A stretch of 7,739 nt of DNA from Alcaligenaceae bacterium (GTDB lineage: Bacteria > Pseudomonadota > Gammaproteobacteria > Burkholderiales > Burkholderiaceae_B): positions 1-7,739 of the forward strand of contig JAJUJN010000091.1 in the NCBI GenBank assembly GCA_029265335.1, read 5' to 3'. Positions within the stretch are counted from its first letter, which is position 1, and each line of letters starts with the position of its first letter. The notes beneath the pieces were generated by a model. That model searched no databases and had not been told where the DNA came from. It saw only the letters and a program-made list of their open reading frames with translations. Positions 1 through 5,714 of the stretch are shown in pieces. A program made the position numbers and the translations under genes.

Positions 1-435
1 GAATGGCAAGACTACCTGGATTGGGCTGTGGGCGCGTTCCGCATCGCCGCCAATGGGGTACGCGATGAAACCCAGATACACACGCATATGTGCTATTCGG
101 AGTTCAACGATATCCTGCCTTCCATCGCCAACATGGATGCAGACGTCATCACCATCGAAACTTCGCGTTCCGATATGGAGCTGCTGGAAGCTTTCAAAGA
201 TTTCCAGTATCCCAACGAGATCGGTCCGGGTGTGTACGACATTCATTCGCCCAACATTCCCACCAAAGACCATATCGTGGAGCTGATGCAAAAAGCTGCC
301 GAGCGTATTACCGCTCGCCGCCTCTGGGTGAACCCCGATTGTGGGCTCAAAACACGACAGTGGTCGGAAGTGGTGCCGGCGCTGCAGCAAATGGTGGCGG
401 CTGCCAAATCACTGCGCGTGGCTGCCGCTCAGTGA
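1..435 (+). CDS. metE: Cobalamin-independent methionine synthase MetE, C-terminal part (5' end outside window)
   Basis: This is the last 144 residues of MetE, the cytosolic zinc enzyme that transfers a methyl group from 5-methyltetrahydropteroyl-triglutamate to homocysteine, the final step of methionine synthesis. The open frame runs in from base 1, so roughly 80% of the usual ~755-residue protein lies upstream. The zinc ligands are visible as H29 and C31 (in HTHMC), E53 (in ITIETS) and C114 (in NPDCGLKTR). Their spacing of 2, 22 and 61 residues equals that of E. coli H641, C643, E665 and C726. H82 in IHSPN falls where the catalytic E. coli H694 lies. The C-terminus looks complete and the gene appears functional. 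It converges on the small membrane-protein gene with one base between the stop codons. The likely activator, metR, is about 4.3 kb downstream rather than adjacent. Confidence 0.97.
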   Translation, partial: EWQDYLDWAVGAFRIAANGVRDETQIHTHMCYSEFNDILPSIANMDADVITIETSRSDMELLEAFKDFQYPNEIGPGVYDIHSPNIPTKDHIVELMQKAAERITARRLWVNPDCGLKTRQWSEVVPALQQMVAAAKSLRVAAAQ

Positions 436-436
436 G

Positions 437-781
437 TCAATCGTCGTCTAGGTGCAACACGTGAAGAATCCGGTGCACCACAGGGGCGATCAGCACGCCG
501 AGAATGGCAACGAAAGTGAGGCTCATGAATACGCCATAGGCGGCCATGAAAATGCGGCCGCCTATGGATTCGGGCTGCAGCTCGGAGCCGAGGCCGCCGG
601 CGATCATGGCAGCGTTGAGGGCGGCATCGTGCCAATGTAAGTCTTCTTCGAACCACAAGTGGCCAAGGGCGCCGATAGCGATTGAAATCACAATAAAGAG
701 CATGGCCACCAGCACATGCAGAAACAGCCGGTAGGCGAACTCTCGGCGCGACAATAACGGTTCGTTGCGATTCTCGTACAT
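437..781 (-). CDS. Small two-helix membrane protein with a channel-like pore-loop pattern (function unknown)
   Basis: A 114-residue predicted inner-membrane protein. It begins with a polar N-terminus carrying an EPLLSRREF motif. Helix 1 covers about residues 19-43. An acidic/aromatic stretch follows (WFEEDLHWHDA, 43-53), then NAAMIAGGLGSELQP (56-70), helix 2 (about 76-102), and a His-rich tail ending in DDD. The order helix, re-entrant glycine-rich segment, helix resembles a two-TM potassium channel, but the filter reads AGGLGSE rather than TVGYGD, so ion selectivity cannot be claimed. I recall similar hypothetical proteins with a G-G-M-G-P version of this segment in other proteobacteria, but no known function. 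I chose the ATG at 781 because EPLL..RREF sits near the N-terminus in those proteins. A longer in-frame start at 892 would add 37 low-complexity residues. There is no clear Shine-Dalgarno sequence in front of 781. Confidence 0.85.
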   Translation of the reverse strand: MYENRNEPLLSRREFAYRLFLHVLVAMLFIVISIAIGALGHLWFEEDLHWHDAALNAAMIAGGLGSELQPESIGGRIFMAAYGVFMSLTFVAILGVLIAPVVHRILHVLHLDDD

Positions 782-987
782 GGGTGATGCAGTTGTTCTG
801 GCGAAGTCGGGAGCATAGCCCCGCCAGACGTAACTTGCACGGCGGGCGCCGCCATCTGCCTGATGCCGCCAGCACGAGGCGAGTGCAGCCACTTGCGGCT
901 GCTCCTTCCTCGAGGATGAAAGCCCTCAGTCTTGAAGGGACTGCTCGGTGAGAGCGTTCACAGGCGGCCACCCCTGACGCGCGTGGC
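782..987. other. Intergenic region between the VOC gene and the small membrane-protein gene
   Basis: I see no convincing gene in these 206 bp. A 6-bp GC-rich stem (GCAGCC/GGCTGC, 885-890 with 897-902, 6-nt loop) has no following T-run, so it is not a standard terminator. On the minus strand a weak promoter could serve the membrane-protein gene: GTGCAA (840-835), 17 bp, then TATGCT (817-812). This is only 3/6 and 4/6 to consensus. The 11-codon ATG frame at 917 lacks a sensibly spaced ribosome site and I do not call it. Confidence 0.4.
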
Positions 988-995
988 TCACGCGC
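979..995. repeat. Perfect 7-bp inverted repeat at the VOC stop codon
   Basis: GCGCGTG (979-985) pairs with CACGCGC (989-995) around a 3-base loop, overlapping the last codons and the stop of the leftward VOC gene. A stem this GC-rich should form in the mRNA and could protect the 3' end or slow polymerase. No U-tract follows on either strand, so an intrinsic terminator is not supported. Confidence 0.4.
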
Positions 996-1401
996 TGCGA
1001 TATTGCTCGGCGAACTCGGCACTCGGGGCTATGGGCGTGATCACGTCGATCAACACGCCGTTTGGGTCTTCCGTGATGAAGTGCCGCTGCCCGAATGCTT
1101 CGTCGCGCAAGGGCAGGCGAATGGGCAAGCCGGCGGCTTGCAAGCGTTCATACTCTGCGGCGGCATCCTCCACTTCAAAATTGATCAACATGCCGGCCGC
1201 GCGACCCCGATGGCTTGCCGGTACGGTGGGATGCTCACCATCGAGCAGTGCCAAGTTGAAGTCCACTTGCTCGCGATGCTGCAAATGTACGTACCAATCA
1301 GCGACAAACAGGGGGATAAAGTTGAAGTGTTGCTGGTAGAAGGCGGCGCTGGCGGCGACGTTATTCACCATCAATACTGGGTAGAAGCTGGTGACGTGCA
1401 T
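988..1401 (-). CDS. VOC / glyoxalase-bleomycin resistance fold protein
   Basis: A 137-residue cytosolic protein of the vicinal-oxygen-chelate superfamily. The single-domain pattern is clear: an opening strand ([20 protein letters not shown], 7-26), a central strand with [15 protein letters not shown] (47-61), a second betaalpha unit ([23 protein letters not shown], 71-93), and a closing strand [15 protein letters not shown] (107-121). The last strand carries Asp119 where many family enzymes have a metal-binding Glu. Members detoxify methylglyoxal, sequester antibiotics or open aromatic rings; the substrate cannot be read here. The ATG at 1401 is chosen because a GGAG lies 6 bases upstream (1408-1411). 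Longer in-frame starts would run through the divergent tetR gene. Its position opposite a TetR gene, with shared operators, suggests it is the repressor's target. Confidence 0.92.
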   Translation of the reverse strand: MHVTSFYPVLMVNNVAASAAFYQQHFNFIPLFVADWYVHLQHREQVDFNLALLDGEHPTVPASHRGRAAGMLINFEVEDAAAEYERLQAAGLPIRLPLRDEAFGQRHFITEDPNGVLIDVITPIAPSAEFAEQYRSA

Positions 1402-1419
1402 GACTTGCTCCAGGAGAGT

Positions 1420-1450
1420 TTGAAAGATACATTCAGTTTGTACGTAAAAT
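1420..1450 (+). promoter_or_regulatory. Candidate promoter of tetR
   Basis: TTGAAA (1420-1425) and TAAAAT (1445-1450) are good hexamers (4/6 and 5/6) but are separated by 19 bp, longer than optimal. O1 lies in the spacer and O2 over the predicted start, mirroring the divergent VOC promoter. This arrangement predicts autorepression of tetR. Confidence 0.4.
1428..1442. promoter_or_regulatory. Candidate TetR-family operator O1
   Basis: TACATTCAGTTTGTA is an imperfect 15-bp palindrome with TACA...TGTA arms. It matches O2 at 11 of 15 positions and begins exactly 30 bp before it, about three helical turns, so two repressor dimers would sit on the same face. It lies in the spacer of the proposed tetR promoter and over the expected start point of the divergent VOC transcript. 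Binding by the neighbouring TetR protein is inferred. Confidence 0.6.
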
Positions 1451-1477
1451 ACTAAAAGACAGGCAGTCTGTATGCAA
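1449..1477 (-). promoter_or_regulatory. Candidate promoter of the VOC gene
   Basis: On the minus strand TTGCAT (1477-1472) is followed after 17 bp by TAGTAT (1454-1449). The matches to sigma-70 consensus are 3/6 and 4/6, with ideal spacing. O2 fills the spacer and O1 would cover the initiation region near 1442. Support is from position and spacing rather than strong hexamers. Confidence 0.4.
1458..1472. promoter_or_regulatory. Candidate TetR-family operator O2
   Basis: GACAGGCAGTCTGTA has ACAG/CTGT arms with further symmetric positions inside. It is the second copy of the O1-like element, sharing ACAnnCAGTyTGTA. It ends on the first base of the tetR start codon and lies in the spacer of the proposed VOC promoter. 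A repressor here could block both genes. Its placement explains why tetR has no recognisable Shine-Dalgarno sequence. Confidence 0.6.
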
Positions 1478-2062
1478 GTAAAAAAATCGAGAACCCAACA
1501 TGAACGCAGTGAGAGGACCCGTCGCGCGTTGTTGACGGCTGCGCGCAGCTTGTTTGTACAGAAAGGGTATGCCGCAACCAGTACGCCCGAAATCGTGACG
1601 CGCGCCGGCGTCACACGCGGCGCGCTTTATCACCAGTTTGCCGACAAACAGGCTTTGTTTGCCGCTGTGGTGGAACAAGAGGCCAAAGCCGTGGCGGATG
1701 CTATCGAAGTGGCCGCGCCGCATGACTTGGCGCCGATGGAGGCATTGCTGGCGGGCGCCGTTGCCTATCTGGATGCCATGCAGCTGGAGGGGCGTACCCG
1801 TTTGCTGCTGATCGACGGGCCCGCAGTTTTAGGTCTCGACGCCATGCGTGCGATCGAGGCCGAACACGGCAATCGCACCTTGCTCGAAGGGCTGCAGGGA
1901 GCCATGGCCGCAGGTGCGGTGCAGCCCTTGCCGCTGGCAGCGTTGACTGAACTGTTGGCAGCGATGTTCGATCGTGCAGCGCTCACGGTGGATACGTATT
2001 CGGCGCAAGCGCATCGGGATGTGATGAAAGCCATCCTGCAGGGTCTGGCGCCGCAGCTGTGA
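1472..2062 (+). CDS. TetR/AcrR-family transcriptional repressor
   Basis: A 196-residue DNA-binding regulator. The N-terminal TetR domain is plain: [20 protein letters not shown] (14-33), then the helix-turn-helix [21 protein letters not shown] (about 36-56), then [14 protein letters not shown]. The C-terminal part (70-196) is an alanine/leucine-rich helical ligand-binding and dimerisation domain with no family-specific motif I can name, so the inducer is unknown. The length is normal. The ATG at 1472 gives the usual short basic leader before the HTH, but no Shine-Dalgarno sequence precedes it and O2 touches the start codon. The gene is divergent from the VOC gene across 70 bp containing two operator-like palindromes, a layout typical of a repressor controlling itself and its neighbour. 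Its TGA abuts the stop of the convergent phosphoesterase. Confidence 0.95.
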   Translation: MQVKKSRTQHERSERTRRALLTAARSLFVQKGYAATSTPEIVTRAGVTRGALYHQFADKQALFAAVVEQEAKAVADAIEVAAPHDLAPMEALLAGAVAYLDAMQLEGRTRLLLIDGPAVLGLDAMRAIEAEHGNRTLLEGLQGAMAAGAVQPLPLAALTELLAAMFDRAALTVDTYSAQAHRDVMKAILQGLAPQL

Positions 2063-2866
2063 TCAAGTCGGGTGGTCGCCAGCCCACGATAGCTTGGTGG
2101 CGAAGCGTCGGAACTCTCCGGACTCAGCGTGGTAGTCGTAACGCTCGATGGTAAAACCACGCTCGCCAGCGGTGCTGGCTGAAATGCGGTTGAAGGAGTT
2201 TGGGATGTTGCCGCGTGTACGGGTAGAAACGGCCGTGCCCACTTGTGCCAGCCAGCCGCGCGAGGTGTCGCTGGGCAGTAGGGGCACGATGTAGGGCAAA
2301 TGAATATGGCCGCCGAGCACCAGGTCTACCCCAGCGTCGTGCCAGCTGATACAGGCTTTGGCGTGGCCGCGCGCCAGGTTGGCGCGATCGCTGGGGTCTA
2401 CCGCGCGCAGCGGGTGGTGCAAGACCACGACGCGTCGTTGAGAGGGTGCGGCTGCGCGCAAGCGTGCAGCCACCCGCTCGATTTGTTGATCACTCAGCTC
2501 GCCGTGCTTATGGCGATGCGGGCGAGTGGAGTTCACACCCACCACCAGCCAATCGTTGTTTTCCCATTCGGGCTCCAGGGAGTGACCCAAACTGTGCCGG
2601 TAATTGCCATAGGGTGAGGTCGCCCGCGCCAACAGATTGAAGAGCGGAAGGTCGTGGTTGCCCGGAATGGCCAGCCAGGGCAGGGCGGTTTGATCCAAAA
2701 AGCTTTTGGCCGCTGCGAACTGTGCGGAACGTGCCCGTTGGGTGATGTCGCCAGACAGCACGAGCAGGCTGGGCTGCCAACGTTGCACCAGACTCAGCAA
2801 GGCATCGACAACGGCAGGGTCTTCGGTGCCGAAGTGGGTGTCGGAAATATGCACGATCTGGCTCAT
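2063..2866 (-). CDS. Calcineurin-like metallophosphoesterase (CpdA/Icc-like)
   Basis: A 267-residue cytosolic phosphoesterase with the full dinuclear-metal motif series: D9 and H11 (ISDTHFG), D40 (LSGDITQ), N70 and H71 (IPGNHD), H150 (VLHHPLR), and H187 and H189 (GGHIHLPY). The order and sizes match class III cyclic-nucleotide phosphodiesterases such as CpdA/Icc, but related proteins cleave other phosphodiesters or phospholipid headgroups, so the substrate is open. The start at 2866 places HISDTHFG at residue 6, as usual in the family; longer in-frame starts run into the lipid kinase. The ATG overlaps the kinase stop as ATGA, with no strong ribosome site of its own, pointing to translational coupling. 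The same mRNA probably starts at the glutathione transferase. The gene ends with no spacer against tetR. Confidence 0.94.
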   Translation of the reverse strand: MSQIVHISDTHFGTEDPAVVDALLSLVQRWQPSLLVLSGDITQRARSAQFAAAKSFLDQTALPWLAIPGNHDLPLFNLLARATSPYGNYRHSLGHSLEPEWENNDWLVVGVNSTRPHRHKHGELSDQQIERVAARLRAAAPSQRRVVVLHHPLRAVDPSDRANLARGHAKACISWHDAGVDLVLGGHIHLPYIVPLLPSDTSRGWLAQVGTAVSTRTRGNIPNSFNRISASTAGERGFTIERYDYHAESGEFRRFATKLSWAGDHPT

Positions 2867-3840
2867 GCGGCAGTTTCCGTGGTGTTTGTTGCTGTGGATT
2901 CCAGGCCTGCCGGTTGGTGGCCCGGCGGCACCATGAGATTCAACGGTTTGGGCGCCACTCTGATTCGCAAGGGCAGGGGTTCGTGAAAGATCTCGCCATC
3001 GAGTGCCACTTTGATGGTTCGCCGGCCTCGGCTCGATTCCAGTTTGAGATCCTCGAAGTTGAAGCACACAAGGTCTTCAGCCTTTCCGAGTTGGCGCAAG
3101 GCGCCGCGCAACATCATGCCGTAGAGCGCCAACAAGCCTACTTGTTTAGTGGCCAACGCCACCAATCGACCATGAGCCAGTGCCTCGCGCTCCTCAATGC
3201 CGATTTGCTCGAGTTGCAAAGAGTTGTTGTCGACCACCAGGGTGGGACTCACGAGCGTTCGGGTTTGTCCGTCGTACTGCAGTTGCAAGCGCAAAGGGCG
3301 ATGGTGGTGCCGAAGCGCAGTGATGGCAGAGCCCAGCGCAACCAGACGGCTGCGACCGAAGCGTTGTTTGTCGTGCTCGCGCTCTTCAAGCAGCTGTGGG
3401 TAGAGCCCCACGCTCGCGTTGATAAGAAAGACGCGGTCGTTGAGCTGTCCGAGCTGAACGGGTTGGCTTTGGGCCGTGAGCAGGAGTTCGCTGCCTTGCG
3501 CCGCATCGGCAGGAATGCCCCAGGTGCGGCCAAAGTAATTGAACGTACCCTGCGGCAAGATGCCAAAGGGCAGATCGTGTCGCCAGGCTTGCTGGGCAAC
3601 GGCGTTGAGCGTGCCGTCACCGCCACACGCCACCAGAATACCCGCCTCGCTCGTAACCGCTTGAACTGCCTGATCGATCACGCGGGGCAGGTCTTGCCCT
3701 CGTTTGGCGCTGAAAAAATGGCAGCGTCGCTGCGCACTGGAAAATGCCGACTCGATCGCCGCCCGAGCAGCCTGGGCATTACCCCGGCCGGAGCCTGCGT
3801 TATGTACGATGAAGCACGGTGCTTCGGGCGGGGTGAACAT
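2863..3840 (-). CDS. Diacylglycerol kinase-family (YegS/BmrU-like) lipid kinase
   Basis: A 325-residue protein of the DAGK catalytic family, which phosphorylates lipids such as diacylglycerol using ATP. The nucleotide-binding region shows NAGSGRG (14-20), GGDGTLN (73-79) and PQGTFNYFGRTWGIP (96-110). The C-terminal domain carries VALDGE (D281-G-E283), the place of the conserved catalytic Asp. The usual P-x-G-T-x-N-D loop reads PQGTFNY, with Tyr instead of Asp, a variant I believe is common in proteobacterial members. The ATG at 3840 is preferred over an in-frame TTG at 3858 because AGGTG lies 7 bases upstream. There is no signal peptide or TM helix, so membrane contact would be peripheral. 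It lies 70 bp downstream of the glutathione transferase, and its last bases overlap the phosphoesterase start (ATGA). The physiological lipid substrate is unknown. Confidence 0.93.
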   Translation of the reverse strand: MFTPPEAPCFIVHNAGSGRGNAQAARAAIESAFSSAQRRCHFFSAKRGQDLPRVIDQAVQAVTSEAGILVACGGDGTLNAVAQQAWRHDLPFGILPQGTFNYFGRTWGIPADAAQGSELLLTAQSQPVQLGQLNDRVFLINASVGLYPQLLEEREHDKQRFGRSRLVALGSAITALRHHHRPLRLQLQYDGQTRTLVSPTLVVDNNSLQLEQIGIEEREALAHGRLVALATKQVGLLALYGMMLRGALRQLGKAEDLVCFNFEDLKLESSRGRRTIKVALDGEIFHEPLPLRIRVAPKPLNLMVPPGHQPAGLESTATNTTETAA

Positions 3841-3910
3841 GGGCAAGCACCTGAGCAAGGGGCGGGTAGAGGATCGCTAGCATGGCGCCAGCGAGCAAGC
3901 GGGTAAGGAT

Positions 3911-4612
3911 TCAGCCGGCAGGGATGGTAATGCCGCGGGCAACAGCCGGCCGCGCCAGGAAAGTGTCGAGGGCGCGTTGGACCTGTGGAAATTCGTTCAT
4001 GCCCACTAGCTCGGAGGCCTCGTAGGTGTTGATCACCGAGCGAACCCAGGGCAACACCGCCATATCGGCAATGGTGTACTCATTGCTCACCAGCCATTCG
4101 TGCTGGCCGTAGCGGTCGTTGAGCACGCTCAACAGGCGGCGGGTTTCGTTCACATAACGATCGCGAGGACGCTTGTCTTCGATCTCTTTACCGGCGAAGC
4201 GATGGAAAAAGCCCAATTGCCCGAACATGGGGCCCACGCCGCCCATCTGGAACATGAGCCACTGGATGGTATGCCAGCGCTCGGCGCCTTCTTTGGGAAT
4301 GAACTGCCCTGTTTTGTCGGCTAAATACAGCAAGATGGCGCCAGATTCGAACAAGGGCAATGGCGCGTTGCCGGGTCCGTTGGGATCAATGATGGCGGGA
4401 ATCTTGTTGTTCGGGTTGAGTGATAGAAACTCGGGGGTGAGCTGGTCTTTGTCGTCGAAGCTGATCGAATGCGCCTCGTAGGGAAGGCCGGTTTCTTCGA
4501 GCATGACCGACACCTTCACGCCGTTGGGCGTGGGCTTGGAGTACAGCTGGATACGATCGGGGTGCTGTGCCGGCCAGCGCCGGGTAATGGGAAACTGCGA
4601 GAGATCGGACAT
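3911..4612 (-). CDS. Glutathione S-transferase family protein, Nu-class-like (YfcG/YghU type)
   Basis: A 233-residue cytosolic thioredoxin-fold plus helical-domain protein. The N-terminal domain has IQLYSKPTPNGVKVSVMLEE (21-40), whose T28-P-N30 matches the Thr/Asn active-site loop of E. coli YfcG. It also has NPNNKIPAI (66-74), containing the cis-Pro, and ESGAILLYLADKTG (89-102), the glutathione gamma-Glu-binding turn. The C-terminal domain has WLMFQMGGVGPMFGQ (118-132) and YTIADMAVLPWV (179-190). Nu-class members act mainly as glutathione-dependent disulfide reductases or peroxidases; the same is inferred here. About 20 extra residues precede the thioredoxin fold compared with YfcG. The ATG at 4612 is set by a GGAG 6 bases upstream; the longer start at 4681 would lie in the promoter region. 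The gene is divergent from metR and probably first in a unit with the lipid kinase and phosphoesterase. Confidence 0.93.
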   Translation of the reverse strand: MSDLSQFPITRRWPAQHPDRIQLYSKPTPNGVKVSVMLEETGLPYEAHSISFDDKDQLTPEFLSLNPNNKIPAIIDPNGPGNAPLPLFESGAILLYLADKTGQFIPKEGAERWHTIQWLMFQMGGVGPMFGQLGFFHRFAGKEIEDKRPRDRYVNETRRLLSVLNDRYGQHEWLVSNEYTIADMAVLPWVRSVINTYEASELVGMNEFPQVQRALDTFLARPAVARGITIPAG

Positions 4613-4757
4613 CAAAAACTCCGAAGAAAAAGCAAAAATCGGGCGGATCATGGCTAGTGTACCGGGCGTTTTCGGTTCCACTGCACAAGTCTTTAAGTAT
4701 GAATTTCCATTGTAATATAGAGCTTCTTTATGAATTTAAATCACACTTGGTTGGGGA
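4613..4757. promoter_or_regulatory. Shared divergent control region of the glutathione transferase and metR
   Basis: A 145-bp divergent gap whose right half (about 4690-4745) is strikingly AT-rich against its surroundings, as expected for facing promoters. TAATAT (4713-4718, +) and TATATT (4719-4714, -) are possible -10 elements on opposite strands, but neither has a good -35, consistent with activator dependence. TATGAATTT occurs twice, at 4698-4706 and 4729-4737, 31 bp apart. The second copy forms part of a MetR-like box. Confidence 0.55.
4731..4743. promoter_or_regulatory. Candidate MetR-binding box
   Basis: TGAATTTAAATCA matches the E. coli/Salmonella MetR consensus TGAAnnnnnTTCA at 7 of 8 defined positions and is nearly palindromic. 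It ends 14 bases before the metR start codon, close enough to act as an autoregulatory site, and upstream of the divergent transferase. A weaker half-match, TGAATTTCCATTG, lies 31 bp away at 4700-4712. Binding is inferred. Confidence 0.55.
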
Positions 4758-5657
4758 ATGTCACAACGTCTTGAGCGCTCTCACCTGCAGCTGATCCGCG
4801 CCTTGAATGAGCACGGCTCGCTCACTGCCGCCGCGGATGCCCTGTTTCTTACCCAGTCGGCGCTCAGCCATTCGGTGCGCAAGCTCGAGCAGCAAATGGG
4901 AACCACGCTATGGCAGCGCGAGGGCAGGCGCCTGCGCCTCACCGAGGCGGGCGAGTACTTGCTGCGCGTTGCCGAGCGCCTGCTGCCGCAATTTGAGCAT
5001 GCCGAGCAGCAATTGGCTGGCTACGCCGATGGCTCGCGCGGCAGCCTGCGTATCGGTATGGAGTGCCACCCCTGTTACGAGTGGCTGTTGCCAGTGATTG
5101 CCCCGTATCTGAATGCCTGGCCCGATGTCGATGTCGACGTACGCCAGCGCTTCCGCTTTGGTGGTATGGCCGCCTTGCTCCAGCACGATATCGATATGCT
5201 GGTCACTCCCGATCCTGTCGTGCATGCCGATGTGCGTTTCGAACCCGTGTTCGACTTCGAACTGGTCCTGGTCGTGGCTCAGCAGCATGAGTTGGCCGAC
5301 GCGGCGTATGTGATGCCCGAAGCCTTGCTCGACCAAACCTTGCTCACTTACCCGGTCGATACAGATCGCCTCGATGTCTTTACGCAGTTTCTGTTGCCTG
5401 CAGGTGTGCGCCCTTTGCGGCATCGCACCATCGAAGCCACCGAAATTCTTCTGCAACTGACCGCCAGTGGCAGGGGGGTCACGGTGATGCCGCGATGGCT
5501 GGTGGAAGCGCACCAGGAAGAATTCAAGCTCGCTCCGGTGAGCTTGGGAACTCAAGGGATCGCCAAGCAGATTTGCTTGGGTGTGAGGCGCGAAGACGCC
5601 GATACTGACTACGTGCAGGGATTCATCGAGGTGGCGCGGGTGGGCGGGGCAAAGTAA
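4758..5657 (+). CDS. metR: LysR-family activator of methionine biosynthesis, MetR
   Basis: A 299-residue LysR-type regulator closely resembling MetR, which senses homocysteine and activates metE and other methionine genes. The winged HTH spans about 4-63 (GSLTAAADALFLTQSALSHS, then REGRRLRLTEAGEYLL). MetR-specific signatures are IGMECHPCYEWLLPVI (99-114), matching IECHSCIQWLTPAL of E. coli MetR, and TYPVDTDRLDVF (197-208) followed by FLLPAGVRP. The effector domain runs to the C-terminus; the protein ends near residue 299, about 20 residues shorter than E. coli MetR. ATG 4758 aligns with the E. coli start within three residues, but the GGGG at 4753-4756 is too close for a normal ribosome site, so translation may be weak. 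It lies about 4.3 kb from metE instead of divergent from it, and opposite a glutathione transferase. Confidence 0.93.
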   Translation: MSQRLERSHLQLIRALNEHGSLTAAADALFLTQSALSHSVRKLEQQMGTTLWQREGRRLRLTEAGEYLLRVAERLLPQFEHAEQQLAGYADGSRGSLRIGMECHPCYEWLLPVIAPYLNAWPDVDVDVRQRFRFGGMAALLQHDIDMLVTPDPVVHADVRFEPVFDFELVLVVAQQHELADAAYVMPEALLDQTLLTYPVDTDRLDVFTQFLLPAGVRPLRHRTIEATEILLQLTASGRGVTVMPRWLVEAHQEEFKLAPVSLGTQGIAKQICLGVRREDADTDYVQGFIEVARVGGAK

Positions 5658-5665
5658 TGGCCAAT

Positions 5666-5706
5666 CTGCGCGGCGCCCAACGACGGTTGAGTTGCCCGCC
5701 GCGCAG
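5666..5706. terminator. Perfect 10-bp inverted repeat between convergent metR and nnrS
   Basis: CTGCGCGGCG (5666-5675) pairs perfectly with CGCCGCGCAG (5697-5706) around a 21-base loop. The loop can itself pair CAAC (5678-5681) with GTTG (5686-5689). It occupies most of the 57-bp gap between two convergent stop codons, where a bidirectional terminator is expected. Neither strand shows a T-run after the stem, so it is not a textbook intrinsic terminator. An mRNA 3'-end-protecting structure, or a pause site used with Rho, is equally possible. Confidence 0.5.
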
Positions 5707-5714
5707 CGGCCTGA

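Noticed and set aside
885..902. GCAGCC/GGCTGC hairpin considered as a terminator for the VOC gene
   Set aside because: The stem is only 6 bp with no T-run on either strand, and it lies about 86 bp beyond the stop codon.
429..1022. A 197-codon minus-strand frame spanning the gap and the small membrane-protein gene
   Set aside because: It is Arg-rich with no recognisable pattern and is out of frame with the membrane protein, which has coherent helices.
2914..3906. A 330-codon open frame on the + strand opposite the lipid kinase
   Set aside because: No domain motifs are visible in it, whereas the opposite strand has GGDGTLN and other kinase motifs. Its length reflects high GC content only.
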